NCBI GenBank assembly: GCA_030587365.1
Contig: JAUQZE010000011.1
Coordinates: 36,885 to 100,884, forward strand
DNA: 64,000 nucleotides
From: Candidatus Freyarchaeota archaeon
Lineage (GTDB): Archaea > Asgardarchaeota > Jordiarchaeia > Jordiarchaeales > Jordiarchaeaceae
Direction: 5' to 3'
Shown here: positions 17,036 to 28,614 of the stretch, piece by piece
Numbering within the stretch: the first letter of the stretch is position 1
Layout: every line of letters starts with the position of its first letter
Notes under the pieces: generated by a model
Database searches by the model: none
Told to the model about the DNA's origin: nothing
Seen by the model: the letters and a program-made list of their open reading frames with translations, nothing else
Made by a program: the position numbers and the translations under genes

Positions 17036-17194
17036 TCAGCGATGTGTGCGTCTTTCACGCTTAATTTGTCTTGTTCTCTGAGAGTGTGGCTGCCTATAGG
17101 TTGAGGGCCCACAGGTATGCATTTTGGCCTTCTTATCTTCGTGTGGCTTGAAAGGCTCAATTTTTCTCGTTGATGTGTTAAATACTTCGAGCAA
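17036..17194 (-). pseudogene. cysS: 5' remnant of cysteinyl-tRNA synthetase gene
   Basis: Read on the minus strand from a TTG at 17194, with GAAGGAAGGG six bases upstream, the frame encodes EVFNTSTRKIEPFKP, then KMHTCGPSTYRQPH. This corresponds to the N terminus of archaeal CysRS, including the zinc-binding Cys. The sequence then loses the HIGH motif (Ser-Gln-Arg instead of Ile-Gly) and ends after 52 codons, so only the first 35 or so residues are recognisable. The ribosome-binding site is still present. A functional cysS must be elsewhere if the cell charges tRNA-Cys this way. Confidence 0.7.
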
Positions 17195-17349
17195 GTGATT
17201 CCCTTCCTTCTACCTTGAAAAATCTTCCATTAAAATTTTTTAACATTATGCATACACAAAGAACTCTTGACCATTTCAAAAGGTTAAAAAGGGAATAGAA
17301 ACTTTACTGTTTTTCTAAAATGTTTTTTATCATTTTCTGATGGGGCACT

Positions 17350-19350
17350 GTGATGCGGTTATTTTTTCTGAGGTTATATCGGAGTTTGTATCGGTTTCCT
17401 TGTAAGTATCCTATTGGGTTCCCTATTATTCTAGTGGAGGGCATTTTTCTATATTTATTTTTTAATGGCTTATCCTTTTTGGATCAAAGGGTGGTGGCTT
17501 CGCTTTTTCCTTTTTGGGTCTTTTTCTTTCTCAGCTTGGTTATTGATATTGGTTTGTGTTTTTTTGTTCTTTCTAAGAATTCTGTTATATTTCCGGAGCT
17601 TGGGAGGAAAAACAGGATTTACTTATTTTCCTGTGTAACTGCTTTCACTTTGTTATTATTGATGGTTTTGGTTTATCCTTTGGTGTGGAGTTTGGCGAAT
17701 TATCTTGTGGTGGTAAAGTCTTTCATAAATCAATTTTTTTCATCCTACGTCGCCTCTTTTCCCGGTATTCTTCAAAATCCTTTTAGTCTTTTTAACGTGT
17801 ATCAGGGACTGAATGGATTAGTTTTACATTCTGTGGGATTTATCACGGGTTGCACAGAAGTTGTGGACAGAATTTACTGGGTTATTGGTCTGCGGTACTT
17901 CTATTTGCTGTCGGCTACCGAGAGATCGAGCAGAGTTAGGTTTCTAAGAATTCCAATAGCGACCGCTCCTGCTATTTATCTGGTAGAGGTGTTTCGGTTA
18001 GCAGGCTCTCCATTTTCTTATATTGTTTCGGCTACTATTTACTGTATATTGATACCCACTCTTATCTTTGAAGCAATAGTTTTGGGAACATCGGCGACCT
18101 TTCGCCATGGTGAAAAGAAAATTCGGGTGAGTCAGTTTGACGTTATTCGTAGATTAATAACTTGGGATATATTAAAGGATGTTTCTGAAGCGGACATTTT
18201 GAGTTTTACAGAGTTTAGCCAAAAGTCCAGCGTCTGGACTGGTGTAGTTATCTTTAAAGATAATGAGAAGGAGGATGCTTCCTTAATTATTGTTCCTTCA
18301 CTTCACCCCGGGCCTTTGCTTTCTTTTTGTGGTTCTCTACTGTCGTACAAGATTTCCGAAAACTTGAAAGCCGATTACAGTCTGGTGATGGTTCCTCACT
18401 CGCCAAGCACACATGATTTTAACCCTGCCTCGGCTTCCGAAATATTCAAGATTCTTAACAGTGTGCGTGGAGTCCTTAAAGATGGAAAAATGGAGTTCTA
18501 TGAGTTCGCCTCCCCCATTTTAGTTGAAGAAAGTAGTAAGAATGGGGACAAGTTTAGGGTTTTCTGTCAGGTTTTCAGTGACGGCAGAAACCAAAAGGTT
18601 TTAATTTTTTGTGACTTGCCGAATGAAAACAATGGCGATATATCTAATGGTGTTGGAAAGTATCTCATTGAAGCTGCTTGGAGTGTAGGAGCGAAAGACG
18701 CTATAATCATCGATAAACATTTTCATCCTCATAGAGAGGAACGCCCACTTTACATGGAAGACCCTCTTACCGAGGAGCTAAAAGAACTGGTGAAAAGAGC
18801 TGTTAAAAAGGCCTTGAACGCCGGGAAGGGGAGAGTGTTATTTGCCGGGGCCAAAATGACTAGGCAAGAGATAGAATTAGAGCACAAAGAACTTGCCAAG
18901 CAGATTGGAAGAGACGGAATAACCTTGTACGTTATAAAATTAGAGAACAGAGATGAAAAATCAGCCTACGTTCTCATAGATGCAAATACGGTGGAGCCTG
19001 AATTAGGGAGAAAAATTCTGAAGCTTTTCCTTAAGAGTGGATTCAAGGAGAATAATATCCTCGTTATGACCAGCGACACCCATCAAGACCTACTTTTTCT
19101 TAAGCCATTCGGCTCTAAAGAGAAGATTCATGAATCCGTCATCATGACGCTGAAAAAGCTTCTAAGACAAGTATCGAAGCCTCAAAAAGTGACCGTATCC
19201 CTAAACAGAATAATGAGTGACGTGAATGTGTGGGGATTATTAAACGGGGAGCGCTTCTTCACACTTCTTCTCAGAGCATTCCCAAAAGCTCTGGCGGCTT
19301 TACTAATCTACTGGATGGTGGCCTTCATACTATCCATACTCACACTTTAA
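17350..19350 (+). CDS. DUF2070 family membrane protein
   Basis: 666 residues. The first 240 hold about seven hydrophobic helices, followed by a large soluble domain and a last helix at the C terminus (LAALLIYWMVAFILSILTL). The soluble part carries IIVPSLHPGPLLSFCGSLL and MVPHSPSTHDFNPAS, the signature segments of archaeal DUF2070 proteins, with His and Asp residues that could bind metal. The DUF2070 function is unknown. The plus strand is strongly G+T rich over the first 500 bases. It may pair with the small PH-domain membrane gene downstream, but the 150-base gap argues for separate promoters. Confidence 0.75.
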   Translation: MMRLFFLRLYRSLYRFPCKYPIGFPIILVEGIFLYLFFNGLSFLDQRVVASLFPFWVFFFLSLVIDIGLCFFVLSKNSVIFPELGRKNRIYLFSCVTAFTLLLLMVLVYPLVWSLANYLVVVKSFINQFFSSYVASFPGILQNPFSLFNVYQGLNGLVLHSVGFITGCTEVVDRIYWVIGLRYFYLLSATERSSRVRFLRIPIATAPAIYLVEVFRLAGSPFSYIVSATIYCILIPTLIFEAIVLGTSATFRHGEKKIRVSQFDVIRRLITWDILKDVSEADILSFTEFSQKSSVWTGVVIFKDNEKEDASLIIVPSLHPGPLLSFCGSLLSYKISENLKADYSLVMVPHSPSTHDFNPASASEIFKILNSVRGVLKDGKMEFYEFASPILVEESSKNGDKFRVFCQVFSDGRNQKVLIFCDLPNENNGDISNGVGKYLIEAAWSVGAKDAIIIDKHFHPHREERPLYMEDPLTEELKELVKRAVKKALNAGKGRVLFAGAKMTRQEIELEHKELAKQIGRDGITLYVIKLENRDEKSAYVLIDANTVEPELGRKILKLFLKSGFKENNILVMTSDTHQDLLFLKPFGSKEKIHESVIMTLKKLLRQVSKPQKVTVSLNRIMSDVNVWGLLNGERFFTLLLRAFPKALAALLIYWMVAFILSILTL

Positions 19351-19498
19351 AATCGGTTATGCGGCTCCTTTTTTGAAGAGATTAAAACGGAAACCCTTGC
19401 CTTTGCTTTTGAACGTACTAATCCTAACGTGTAAAAAAGTATATAACCTTTTTATAGCAAACTAGAATACAACGACGCTGCAAGGAGAAATAATTGGA

Positions 19499-20251
19499 TT
19501 GTCAACTCCCGAGTTTATCAAGGAGCAACTCTATCCTGGTGAAAAAGTTAAATCAGTTATTGTTCAGAGCAAATTCGTTATTTTTAAGGAAACATTGGCT
19601 TTTACGGATAGTCGCTTGATAATTTACCGCAGTGGTTTTTTGTACAGAATTACTGAGGATCATCCTTATGAGACTATTACTTCGATTCGTGCTGAGAACA
19701 GCAGGCCGATTGAATGTTTGATAGCTTTCTTGTTTTCCCTTATTGCGATTGCATTCTACTATGCACGTATTGATCTTACAGGGCTTTATTCCACAGTTTG
19801 GCCAACCACAGTTTATTTTTCTATTATAGCAGGCATCGTTTCCTCTCTGGTCGTAGCCTATTATGTCTACCGGGGTTACGGTAAATTGAAAGCATGTGTA
19901 GTAGGCGGTATATTGTTAGCTATTCTGGCTATTCTGTGGTTCTACCTACACTATATACTACCACCCATTTCTCAGGCGTTGCAGAGTCTTCTCGCCACAA
20001 ACACATATACGTCTCCAATCTACTTAACAAACCCCCTACTTTTTAATGAACTTGTAAACTATGTCTTTTCAAACATCGCATCAGACACCGCAGTCATAAC
20101 TTCAACCATTTACGGAATAATTGCACTCATCTGCTTCATTACACGCTTAAGTTTAGTTCTATTGACCTTCGGAGAAGGATGGGGAGCAGTCACATTTCAC
20201 CCCTACAATGCAGAGGTCATAAAAACGGTTAGAGCAGCTTTGAAACAATAA
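19499..20251 (+). CDS. Membrane protein with N-terminal PH-like domain
   Basis: 250 residues from TTG at 19499, preceded by AAGGAG. Residues 1-75 (YPGEKVKSVIVQSKFVIFKETLAFTDSRLIIYRSGFLYRITEDHPYETITSI) have the strand pattern of the bacterial/archaeal PH (YcxB or DUF304-like) domain. About five hydrophobic helices follow, and the protein ends with a short region that could complete the PH barrel (VTFHPYNAEVIKTVRAAL). It is likely a membrane-anchored protein of unknown function. Confidence 0.5.
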   Translation: MSTPEFIKEQLYPGEKVKSVIVQSKFVIFKETLAFTDSRLIIYRSGFLYRITEDHPYETITSIRAENSRPIECLIAFLFSLIAIAFYYARIDLTGLYSTVWPTTVYFSIIAGIVSSLVVAYYVYRGYGKLKACVVGGILLAILAILWFYLHYILPPISQALQSLLATNTYTSPIYLTNPLLFNELVNYVFSNIASDTAVITSTIYGIIALICFITRLSLVLLTFGEGWGAVTFHPYNAEVIKTVRAALKQ

Positions 20252-20309
20252 TTTTCAATTCCCTACTCTTTTTTTATTTAATAATAGATTTACTAACTGG
20301 ATTCCTGTC

Positions 20310-22358
20310 TCATTTAGAGAGCCGTTCTATTGTCTCTGTGATGTTTACCTTTTCGCTTTGAATTATGCTCTCGATGGCACTTGCAGTTACTTCATCTATA
20401 TTATAGTATGAGCCTTGGGCATTTTCGGCAATCATTTTCATATAACCTACATCCGGTGCAAACCTGTTTGAAATTCTCTCGGTGTCTATGGCTACGAGAT
20501 GTACCCCTCTCTCAAAGAGAAGTTTTGAAATAATTCTGATTTCTTTTTCGATGTTTGCTTTAGGACTGAGCGGGACGTTCGCGTGTCCGTCACTGATAAC
20601 AACAATTATGGGCACGGTTAATCCGATTTTTGTTCTTTCATTTTCAATAACTTTAAGGGCTTTGTAGAGTCCCGCAGCCAAGGGTGTCTTTCCTGTTGAG
20701 GGCAAGTCTTTCAGGTATCTTTTTCCTAGTATGAGGTGTTTTGTGGGCGGCATTAGAACCTCTGCATGTGATGATTTTAACATTATTATTCCCACGTAGT
20801 CTCTTTTGGGATAAGATTCTGTTAGAATTGAGTAAGCCGCACCCTTCGCGGCTTCTATCCTGTCGTATACATTCATGGAGCCGCTGGAATCCACCACCAG
20901 TATTATGAGAAAGGAGGTCTTAGTCTTTCTTAATTTGACTCTCAGGTCTTCACTGCTAACCACAAAGGGTTCGTGATTACAATTGTTTCGAGCAAGTCTT
21001 AAAGCCGCGGCTCTCAGTGAAGCGTCTACAGCTATGTCGTAACACTCTTCTTGAGGCACACAGGGTTTAACGTAACGCCCTTTAACCGTGCTTGATGGAA
21101 CGCTAAACCTCTTCCCGTATCCTCTGGTTGCTTTTCTCAAGTTTAAAACCATGTTCAGTATCTTGTTTACGTTTATTGGTCCACCAATCTCACTAATCTT
21201 ACTTTTAGGGGCTTTACCCGCAACTTCCATCAAATCTTGGGAAGTGCTTTGGGTGCCCCTCTTCTTCGTTTCTGCCTCTTTCTCCGTCTCTCTTTCTTGC
21301 CTCTCAGGTGGGCCCAAATTTTCCTGGAGATTATGAAGCGTTGTTTCAAGTTCTTGTTCTTTGGCTACTGTTTCTTCGAAGGGTAATCTTCTTAATCTGT
21401 GAGATAGAGCCAGTTTTGCTGCTCTCGTAATATCTTCCATAGTAACTTCTGTTCTTCCGTCTAAGGCTGCTAAAGCCTTGGCGGTGGCTACAATCACTAT
21501 GTCTGCTCTGTGGGTATGAATATTCAGATCTAGGCTTAACTTGGAAACAGTGTCCAGAAGCTGTTCACTGATTTCCACTCGGTTTAAGAGTTTTCGGGCT
21601 TTGATGATTCTCTCCTGCAATTCCTTTTGTGAGACGTTGTACTTTTCCTGAAATTCTAGTGGATCTTTTTCGAACGCTTCTCTTCTTCTAACTATCTCCT
21701 TTCTTTGCTCCAGATCCCTTAACGCTTCGATTTGTACACATAAGCCGAATCTATCGGTTATCTGAGGACGAAGCTCTCCTTCCTCGGGATTCATAGTGCC
21801 TATCAGCATAAACCTCGCGGGGTGTGACACGGACACTCCCTCGCGTTCCACAACGTTTAATCCCATGGCTGCTGAGTCAAGGAGTATATCCACCAAGTGG
21901 TCGTCTAACAGATTTACCTCATCAACATATAGTATTCCGCGGTTAGCCTCTGCGAGCAGTCCCGGTTCCAGACAAGCTAATCCTTCCTTCAAAGCCTTTT
22001 CCACATTCAGGGACCCTACAACTCTATCCTCAGTCGCGCTGAGAGGTAGGTCTACTACCCTCATCTTCTTCCTTTCCACTGGGAGTTCTTCTCCTCGCTC
22101 AAATTTATGAGCACATTCTTCACACATTTCCGTGGTGTCTCGAGGATTGCAGTTAAAAGAACAGCCTTTCACAACTTCTATTTCCGGCAGAAGGTCGGCA
22201 AGAGCTCGGGCTGCAGTTGATTTTCCAGTCCCCCGTTCTCCTCTCAGTAAAACTCCACCGATTAGTGGATTTATGGCTGCGGAAAGAAGCGCCATTTTGA
22301 GGTTTTCTTGTCCTACTATAGCCGTAAATGGGTAGAACCATTTTTTGTGTTTTGTCAT
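20310..22358 (-). CDS. Chelatase ChlI-ChlD fusion (AAA+ and VWA subunit)
   Basis: 682 residues. The N-terminal AAA+ ATPase has Walker [15 protein letters not shown], a four-cysteine insertion ([17 protein letters not shown]), Walker [15 protein letters not shown] and the sensor [25 protein letters not shown] charged linker (residues 340-400) leads to a VWA domain with the MIDAS motif VVDSSGSMN. This combined ChlI/ChlD subunit powers cobalt or magnesium insertion into a tetrapyrrole by CobN/ChlH. Its gene follows cobN by about 20 bases in the same orientation, so the two form an operon that most likely serves cobalamin synthesis. Confidence 0.9.
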   Translation of the reverse strand: MTKHKKWFYPFTAIVGQENLKMALLSAAINPLIGGVLLRGERGTGKSTAARALADLLPEIEVVKGCSFNCNPRDTTEMCEECAHKFERGEELPVERKKMRVVDLPLSATEDRVVGSLNVEKALKEGLACLEPGLLAEANRGILYVDEVNLLDDHLVDILLDSAAMGLNVVEREGVSVSHPARFMLIGTMNPEEGELRPQITDRFGLCVQIEALRDLEQRKEIVRRREAFEKDPLEFQEKYNVSQKELQERIIKARKLLNRVEISEQLLDTVSKLSLDLNIHTHRADIVIVATAKALAALDGRTEVTMEDITRAAKLALSHRLRRLPFEETVAKEQELETTLHNLQENLGPPERQERETEKEAETKKRGTQSTSQDLMEVAGKAPKSKISEIGGPINVNKILNMVLNLRKATRGYGKRFSVPSSTVKGRYVKPCVPQEECYDIAVDASLRAAALRLARNNCNHEPFVVSSEDLRVKLRKTKTSFLIILVVDSSGSMNVYDRIEAAKGAAYSILTESYPKRDYVGIIMLKSSHAEVLMPPTKHLILGKRYLKDLPSTGKTPLAAGLYKALKVIENERTKIGLTVPIIVVISDGHANVPLSPKANIEKEIRIISKLLFERGVHLVAIDTERISNRFAPDVGYMKMIAENAQGSYYNIDEVTASAIESIIQSEKVNITETIERLSK

Positions 22359-22377
22359 TTTCTTCCATCTCCTTTCT

Positions 22378-25300
22378 TTATTCTTCTATTTCTCCTTCTA
22401 CTTCTAAGAACAATTGACGGAGCTTATCCAATTCTTCACGGGTTGCATGCCAGTATCCACGTTGGTTAGCTTCTAAGAGGCGTCCAATCATTTCGTGTAA
22501 CGCCCACTTATTATTTTCCTGTAACTTTTTTCTCATCTCTTCGTTAAACAAGTAATCCTCGGCAACTTTGCTCCAAATCCAGTTGTCCACCTTATTAGTT
22601 GTGGCTGCAAAACCCAGCATGTACTCTACACGCTCTGCGATTTTTTTTCCGCCGTGGTAATCATGTTTCAGCATAGCATCTATCCATTTTGGGTTTAGCA
22701 GGCGGGTTCTCACACCTCTCTGAATAGCCTTATCCACAGTTTCAGTTCTTATCGATTCTTTAGTGGTGTCTGTGATCAGCATTTCTGGTTTTTCACCCTT
22801 GATTGTTTCAACAGCTTTCGAAAGCCCCCCAAAGAACTCATAGTAGTGGTCTAAATCTGTGACCTCATACTCATGTGTATCGCGAACCTGGGAGACGAGT
22901 TTCACCTTTGATAAAGCTTTGCGATAAATTTCGTCAACTTGTTTACCGTGAACATTTTCCGCGTAAACGTTATTCATACTCGCTATATATGCTTCAGCTA
23001 CCTGACCCTCGGAATCCCAATTCGACGTTTCAATTAATCTTGTTAGTCTCGTTCCATATTCCCCTGATCTAGGCCCGAAAATACGGGCATTTGAGAGCCT
23101 TTTTGCGGTTTTTTCATCCGAGAACTCTTTGATTAAATCTCTGAAAAGCTCATCAGAGTGTTTTTTAACATAGTTTTTGCTTTCTTCTTCCAATGAGGCA
23201 ACCATATTGAAAGCCTCGTCCAGTAGCTTCATAGTTTCTGGGAACAGGTCACGGAAGAAGCCGCATATATTGACTATGACATCTATTCTGGGTCTTCCCA
23301 GCTCCTCGAGAGGGATCAATTTTAATTTCGGGAACCAGATACTCTTCTCCCGCACGATTTTGACGCCGAGATAGCCCAGTATCTGTCCCACCGTTTCTCC
23401 CCTCGTCTTGACTGTTTCGAATCCCCAGAGCACGACCGCCACGCTTTCCGGATATCCTCCGTTCATGTCATGGTACTGTTTCAAGGTCTTCTCCGCTATT
23501 TCAACACCCCTTTGATACGCAGCATCGCTGGGCACGAGGCGGGGGTCGAACTGATAGGTGTTGCTTCCCGTTGGAAGAACTTCGGGGGTGCGGATAGGGT
23601 CGCCACCCAGATTAGGAAAGACGTAGTCGCCATTCAACGCTTTAATAAGACTGTTGATTTCGTCACTCTTCTCCAGATTGGCGGCGACTTGGAGACCGAA
23701 GGAAAGCGTCTTATTAAGTTCCTTAACCAGAGTCTTTTTTACCTCAGAGAACTTTACCGCCGCCTCCACCGAATTAAACGACAGCCGGACAATGTTTTTT
23801 GTCTTTTCTTCTATTTCGGATAAGAGTTGACCGTAGCTTATTCCATTGTAGTTTTCGTTGGGATGGTTAATAGCATAGTCATAATCGATTCCCATTGATT
23901 CGAAGAGTATTCGATTTAAGGATTTGATTTCACCTCGATCGTATCTTAGGATGAATGAAATAAAATCTGTCAATTCATCATCCTGATACTTTTCACCGAA
24001 AATGTGGAGTCCTCTGGGAATTATTGATCGTTTGATGGCAAAGAGTTCATCGTAAATCTCATCTGCAGATGTGGAACTAATGTTAAGCTCTTTCGCTTTC
24101 TCTATGATTTGTGACTGAACTCTTCTTGCTCGAACTGGGTCTTGGAGGGCTGCCTCGTGGTACTCGTTTATGAGTTCCTCAAGTTCGGTGAAGCCCTCGT
24201 AGAGTCCAGACTGCATATATGGGGGAGACATGTGGTTAATCAGTGTAGCGTAACTGCGTCTCTTAGCTATCATAGCCTCTGAGGGATTAGTTATATGGTA
24301 AACGTATAGGTGAGGAATGTTACCAATCAAAAAGTCGGGATAACACTCACTAGACATTCCCGCTTCTTTTCCCTTCATGAACTCTACGGTGCCGTGTGTG
24401 CCCAGATGTATAACCGCATTTGCTTCAAATTCTTTCTCTAACCACTTATAGAATGCGATATACTGATGATGCGGAGGCAGATTCCTATCATGATAAGCCT
24501 TTTCAGGATTCTCATGAATCCCGCGGGTTGGCTGAAGCCCCACAAACACGTTACCCAGCTTAATTCCAGGGATGAGCAAACTACCGTTGTAACTCATAAC
24601 ACTTCCCGGTGGTTCTCCCCACTCCTGAACCACCTCCTTTCTCATACCCTCACTTAGCTCTTTGAACCACTCCCGATATTTATCAGCTGGGACGGTTATT
24701 GCGTTCTGAAAAGTAAGTTTCTTTGGACTCCATTTTCCAGAGTTCACCAACCCTTGACTCAAAAAGAATTCACTAAGCTCCGCTTGTTCTGAGTCGCCTA
24801 CGTTATAGTTCTCTGCTCTCAATCTTTCAAGTATCTTATCTAAGCTTCTGAAAACATCCAGATAAGCCGCGTTGCCTATGTTGTCCTCTCCCGGCGGATA
24901 GTTGTAAAGAACGATAGCGATTTTCTTTTCAGAATTCTTCTTCCTCCTCAAATCCAACCATTTGAGAACCCTACCTGCAATTCTCTCTACCCGGTCATCA
25001 ATTGCAACGGCTGACTTAACATCGGCTCCAAGAGTATCGCTATAATCCAGATTTTCCAGTCCCAGAGAGGGTATAGGTTCTATGAGTCCATCAAGCTCTG
25101 GAAGTGTAATCGCCGCAACCAACTCTACTGGAGAGAAACCCTGAAGCGATTCTCTCCACTTTTCTATTTCCCGCATGTACAGAGGAGCGGCGTCAAAAAT
25201 AGGAATATTCAACTCTTTCAACAATTCCAAGGTTTGCCGCGGTTCTCCCCCTAATGGTCCCCCATTAATACGGAACCAGACAAAACTCACAGCAGCATCA

Positions 25301-26139
25301 ATGATTGGTTTTCCATTCTTAAAAAAGAATTTCCGGAGTGCTTTCAAATTATCTACTCCGTCTGAAAACACTGGAATCACATTAACTGCGTGTTCTAATC
25401 TTTTAATAAGCGCACCAGCACCTATAACTGACGACTCGAAGTGCATACCTCCATAGAACAAAACTCCCACGGTAGGCTTTCCCGGATCAAAGTTCTCGTT
25501 TAGGTAGTCGTCCAAACTAGTATAGAACCGGTCTAGTTCTGGGTGATAGATTCCCATATCCGGAAACTCGACTGGTGGTTCAGGTTTCACCTTTTGTCCA
25601 CCGTACTCCTTAGCGACGAATAGAAGCAGGTTCTTTATGTTCCTCTTTCCGCTATACTTCCAGTAGTTCATTGCCCGGATCCAATTTTTAGCATGCTTTA
25701 AACTGCCAAAAGGCAAAACCGTTCCCATCTTTTCAATCATGTTCTGAATGCTTCGAATTTTTTTCCAGTCTACATATTCCTTGGAGGAAGATTTTTGCCT
25801 ATCAAACATTTTTGCTGGAGAGAAGGATCCTATTCGCGTAAGCGACATAATCTCAGTGGTGCCACCAACCAGTGTAATCACCGTATTTTTCTGATCAGAT
25901 AAAACTTCTAGAGCTAAGTTTAACGGTTTTCCTCTGCCTCTTACGTCCAGAAGAACAATTTCTGATGTTCTCAAATCCTCCCTCAAAGCATTCTCGTCGA
26001 CCAATTCTTCAATAACTTCGTGAACATAATAAAGTCTGGGGTCTATTACTTCACTGTATTCTTCCCTGATCTCCCTCACCGCCTCCGCAAAAGAGTTGGA
26101 AACCGCTATGGTGGCAAGAACCGTAATTTTGGTTGGCAT
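22378..26139 (-). CDS. cobN: Cobaltochelatase CobN / magnesium chelatase ChlH-type large subunit
   Basis: 1253 residues, the full length of CobN. It binds the tetrapyrrole and inserts the metal, driven by the downstream AAA+ subunit. Landmarks include [44 protein letters not shown], the catalytic-domain segment [22 protein letters not shown] around residue 580, and the C-terminal [25 protein letters not shown]. Archaea without chlorophyll use this enzyme for cobalamin or occasionally F430. The corrinoid-dependent methyltransferase genes at 28600-31600 make cobalt the more likely metal. No riboswitch was seen in the 270 bases upstream. Confidence 0.9.
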   Translation of the reverse strand: MPTKITVLATIAVSNSFAEAVREIREEYSEVIDPRLYYVHEVIEELVDENALREDLRTSEIVLLDVRGRGKPLNLALEVLSDQKNTVITLVGGTTEIMSLTRIGSFSPAKMFDRQKSSSKEYVDWKKIRSIQNMIEKMGTVLPFGSLKHAKNWIRAMNYWKYSGKRNIKNLLLFVAKEYGGQKVKPEPPVEFPDMGIYHPELDRFYTSLDDYLNENFDPGKPTVGVLFYGGMHFESSVIGAGALIKRLEHAVNVIPVFSDGVDNLKALRKFFFKNGKPIIDAAVSFVWFRINGGPLGGEPRQTLELLKELNIPIFDAAPLYMREIEKWRESLQGFSPVELVAAITLPELDGLIEPIPSLGLENLDYSDTLGADVKSAVAIDDRVERIAGRVLKWLDLRRKKNSEKKIAIVLYNYPPGEDNIGNAAYLDVFRSLDKILERLRAENYNVGDSEQAELSEFFLSQGLVNSGKWSPKKLTFQNAITVPADKYREWFKELSEGMRKEVVQEWGEPPGSVMSYNGSLLIPGIKLGNVFVGLQPTRGIHENPEKAYHDRNLPPHHQYIAFYKWLEKEFEANAVIHLGTHGTVEFMKGKEAGMSSECYPDFLIGNIPHLYVYHITNPSEAMIAKRRSYATLINHMSPPYMQSGLYEGFTELEELINEYHEAALQDPVRARRVQSQIIEKAKELNISSTSADEIYDELFAIKRSIIPRGLHIFGEKYQDDELTDFISFILRYDRGEIKSLNRILFESMGIDYDYAINHPNENYNGISYGQLLSEIEEKTKNIVRLSFNSVEAAVKFSEVKKTLVKELNKTLSFGLQVAANLEKSDEINSLIKALNGDYVFPNLGGDPIRTPEVLPTGSNTYQFDPRLVPSDAAYQRGVEIAEKTLKQYHDMNGGYPESVAVVLWGFETVKTRGETVGQILGYLGVKIVREKSIWFPKLKLIPLEELGRPRIDVIVNICGFFRDLFPETMKLLDEAFNMVASLEEESKNYVKKHSDELFRDLIKEFSDEKTAKRLSNARIFGPRSGEYGTRLTRLIETSNWDSEGQVAEAYIASMNNVYAENVHGKQVDEIYRKALSKVKLVSQVRDTHEYEVTDLDHYYEFFGGLSKAVETIKGEKPEMLITDTTKESIRTETVDKAIQRGVRTRLLNPKWIDAMLKHDYHGGKKIAERVEYMLGFAATTNKVDNWIWSKVAEDYLFNEEMRKKLQENNKWALHEMIGRLLEANQRGYWHATREELDKLRQLFLEVEGEIEE

Positions 26140-26409
26140 GACTACACCCTATAAGTAATACTTTTTTATAAAACAGTAATATTTTATCCTTTTAAGGTTT
26201 ACCAATTACGCGATATGCTTCAGTAATCATTTCCCCTTCCCTCAAGCATACGCATCCATTGTAGTGATGGGTTGGAGACGCCCCGTTTCCTGTTTTATCC
26301 ATCCTTTATTTGCCTTATCCCGTTATGGGTGTGAGGTAGATAGGAGTTTGACTCGGGTGAAAGGTGTTTGTTTGGTTTTTCTTTTGTTTTTTGGGTTTGG
26401 TTTGTGTTC

Positions 26410-26925
26410 TTAGATTTCTTTTTTGGTTTTCATTGGTATAATTATTTTTGCGCCTTTTTCTCCTATTATTTCCGCTTTTCCGTCAAGGAACATTGCTGCT
26501 GTTATGCAGCATGCGGTTGCGTCTAGTTCGTGTTTGCTTCGGGGCTTGTGTTCGAATCTTACAAATCTTTCTAGTTGGTTCTCGTTTACTTCCATTATTT
26601 TGTAGAAGGCGCTTGGAAAAACTTCAATCATGTTACCTAGTTTTGCTTTCAGTTTTATTGCTCTCCAGGTTAGCTCTTTTATGAAATTCGGTGGGAACGC
26701 CTGTATTCCTCTACGGATGAGCTCCCTCTCCGCTTCCCTGTATCCCTCGCTATAAGTTAGTGGCGCATCTACAGCTATCAGGTCGGGGTAGGCGCGAACG
26801 GTGCTGTTAAGTATCTGTATGTCTGTGTAAACTATGGTAGTTACTACGTATCCGTCATCATAGAGTGCGAATCCTGTGGGATTTGTTTCCTTTGAAGCTA
26901 GGTCTAATCCCACTATGGTTACCAA
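26410..26925 (-). CDS. DUF429-type predicted RNase H-fold protein
   Basis: 171 residues. The N terminus VGLDLASKETNPTGFAL and the segment PDLIAVDAPLTY give the two Asp-containing strands of an RNase H-like fold. The end SKHELDATACCITAAMFLDGKAEIIG supplies a further Asp, matching the DUF429 layout. The fold suggests a nuclease or a nucleotide-binding protein, but no biochemical function is established. It lies between cobN and a longin-like gene, transcribed with cobN but 270 bases upstream, probably independently. Confidence 0.65.
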   Translation of the reverse strand: MVTIVGLDLASKETNPTGFALYDDGYVVTTIVYTDIQILNSTVRAYPDLIAVDAPLTYSEGYREAERELIRRGIQAFPPNFIKELTWRAIKLKAKLGNMIEVFPSAFYKIMEVNENQLERFVRFEHKPRSKHELDATACCITAAMFLDGKAEIIGEKGAKIIIPMKTKKEI

Positions 26926-27071
26926 TTTTTTAAAACCTCTTTTTAGAACTATTACGCATAATGTTTAAAAATGCGCCGTTTCTAGATGTTATTTCTCCTA
27001 AATCAATAGACAAATATATGGCTTTTGTGTGATAATTAATTGAGGATTTAATGAGTTTCGGGTGTTAACTG

Positions 27072-27497
27072 TTGACTGTCTATGAAATCGGAATTATGAG
27101 AGACGGGGTATTGTTAACTCTCAGAGAGTATCATACCACATCCACTGTGGACAAGGATTTGAAGAGTGCACTTTTCTCAGCCCTTGAGACTGCGTCTCAG
27201 AGTACGTTTGGAGATAGTTTGGATTTTATACAGCTAAAGACTATGGGCATTATCTATTCCAAATCTCCTAGAGATGAGGGAAAATTCGTAGCTTATGCTA
27301 TTTGTGACCGTAACACAGATTTTAAACTTGCAAAAGGAATTCTATCTAAAATTCTTGAGCAGTTTTTAAAGGACTACTCGGATAACCTCAACTCCCCAAA
27401 GAGATCGGATTACGAGAACTTTAAAGAAAAAATAGATACATTCTTCAAAGACCTGTCTGAGAAACCAGAGGAACGAGCAAGATCACTGTTCGGTTAA
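27072..27497 (+). CDS. Longin-like domain protein
   Basis: 141 residues from TTG at 27072, which follows GGGTGTTAA. Its opening strand YEIGIMRDGVLLTLREYH, the helix DKDLKSALFSALETASQSTFG and the strand pair that follows (MGIIYSKSP...FVAYAICDRN) match the longin/roadblock layout of the gene at 720-1220, though sequence identity is low. Such proteins regulate or scaffold small GTPases in many archaea. No GTPase is nearby. Family assignment is tentative. Confidence 0.5.
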   Translation: MTVYEIGIMRDGVLLTLREYHTTSTVDKDLKSALFSALETASQSTFGDSLDFIQLKTMGIIYSKSPRDEGKFVAYAICDRNTDFKLAKGILSKILEQFLKDYSDNLNSPKRSDYENFKEKIDTFFKDLSEKPEERARSLFG

Positions 27498-27664
27498 CCA
27501 AACAACAATTTTTTGTTTTTGCGAGCACTTTCCTTATTGGTCTCTTCCCTTTTTTTCAGCTAAGTTATAATAATAAAACGAAAAATATTTATCTAATAAT
27601 AGTGCTATATTAAAGAACGCACTAACAAAAATTATTTTAAATTAAATAAGTGCGGTGAGATCAA

Positions 27665-28492
27665 ATGCCGTCCTTGTTTGAATACCTTCTTGTGTACTAT
27701 TTTATGCCGCCCCCATTTAACTTAGTTATATTCTATCCCTCAATTTTGAACCTATTAATACCGGACTTTATTAAAATGGCGTTACCACTTGAAAGCAATT
27801 ATGTGGATTATACACAATTTATATTAGCATCAATAGTATCGATCATGGTCCTGATTCTGGGTTATAAAATTTACAAGAAGGATCCCAGTTATTGGCTTAA
27901 CAGAGTTTTTACAGCCTTCTATGTAGGATTGGCCGCAGCAGCAATTAGCTTCAACTTGGGGCTTTTCATAAGTCCCACTGCTTTAATAGTTGGGGAACAA
28001 TTCATGCTAAGCTTCATTATGGTATCCCTAGGGTTACTACTCGTGGTTGCTGTTGGTCTCAACTACGGAGAAGTTCAAATCCTAAAACCGAAAACTATTA
28101 TACCTATCATATTACTTGTTGCTTTGCCTTTAATGGTATTATGGTTACCTGGAACAATATTAACCTGGTTACCGCAGCCGATAATGATTCGGGACGTAGC
28201 TCCCCCTCACACCGCCTTTTCAGATTATATACTAGTATCGCTTTTAACTACCCTGATACTGGGTGTAGGTGTACTCTCCTACTTCTTAATCAAAGTTTAC
28301 AGAGCCTCTGCGGGCATAGTGAAAAGACGAATTTTCTTTTTCCTCACAGGAATCTTGTTTGCCCTCCTTCTCGCGGCAGCCTCTACCAGCATTGCAAGCA
28401 TAACAGACATTCATTTCTTCGACATCATTACACCGTTAGTACTTTTGGTAGGCTTATCAATAGTATACTACGGCTTCTCCATATCAGAGTAA
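27665..28492 (+). CDS. Hypothetical seven-helix membrane protein
   Basis: 275 residues with about seven hydrophobic helices spread evenly from residue 45 to the end and short connecting loops. The arrangement resembles the 7TM sensor modules fused to signalling domains elsewhere, but no output domain is attached. GGTGAG lies before the ATG. It precedes the corrinoid methyltransferase genes, separated by about 120 bases. It could be a transporter or sensor for their methylated substrate, which is speculative. Confidence 0.5.
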   Translation: MPSLFEYLLVYYFMPPPFNLVIFYPSILNLLIPDFIKMALPLESNYVDYTQFILASIVSIMVLILGYKIYKKDPSYWLNRVFTAFYVGLAAAAISFNLGLFISPTALIVGEQFMLSFIMVSLGLLLVVAVGLNYGEVQILKPKTIIPIILLVALPLMVLWLPGTILTWLPQPIMIRDVAPPHTAFSDYILVSLLTTLILGVGVLSYFLIKVYRASAGIVKRRIFFFLTGILFALLLAAASTSIASITDIHFFDIITPLVLLVGLSIVYYGFSISE

Positions 28493-28614
28493 ACTTATCG
28501 CATTCGGCGACATTTTTGATGTAACATTGCTATAAACCATGAGTAGTGTATACTCCCGATCCCTTAAAGATTAGAGGAAATAATGAAAAACATATTGAGG
28601 GGTCAAAAAAAGAA

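Noticed and set aside
26140-26409. Cobalamin riboswitch upstream of cobN
   Set aside because: No B12-box or recognisable multi-stem architecture is visible, and cobalamin riboswitches are essentially bacterial.
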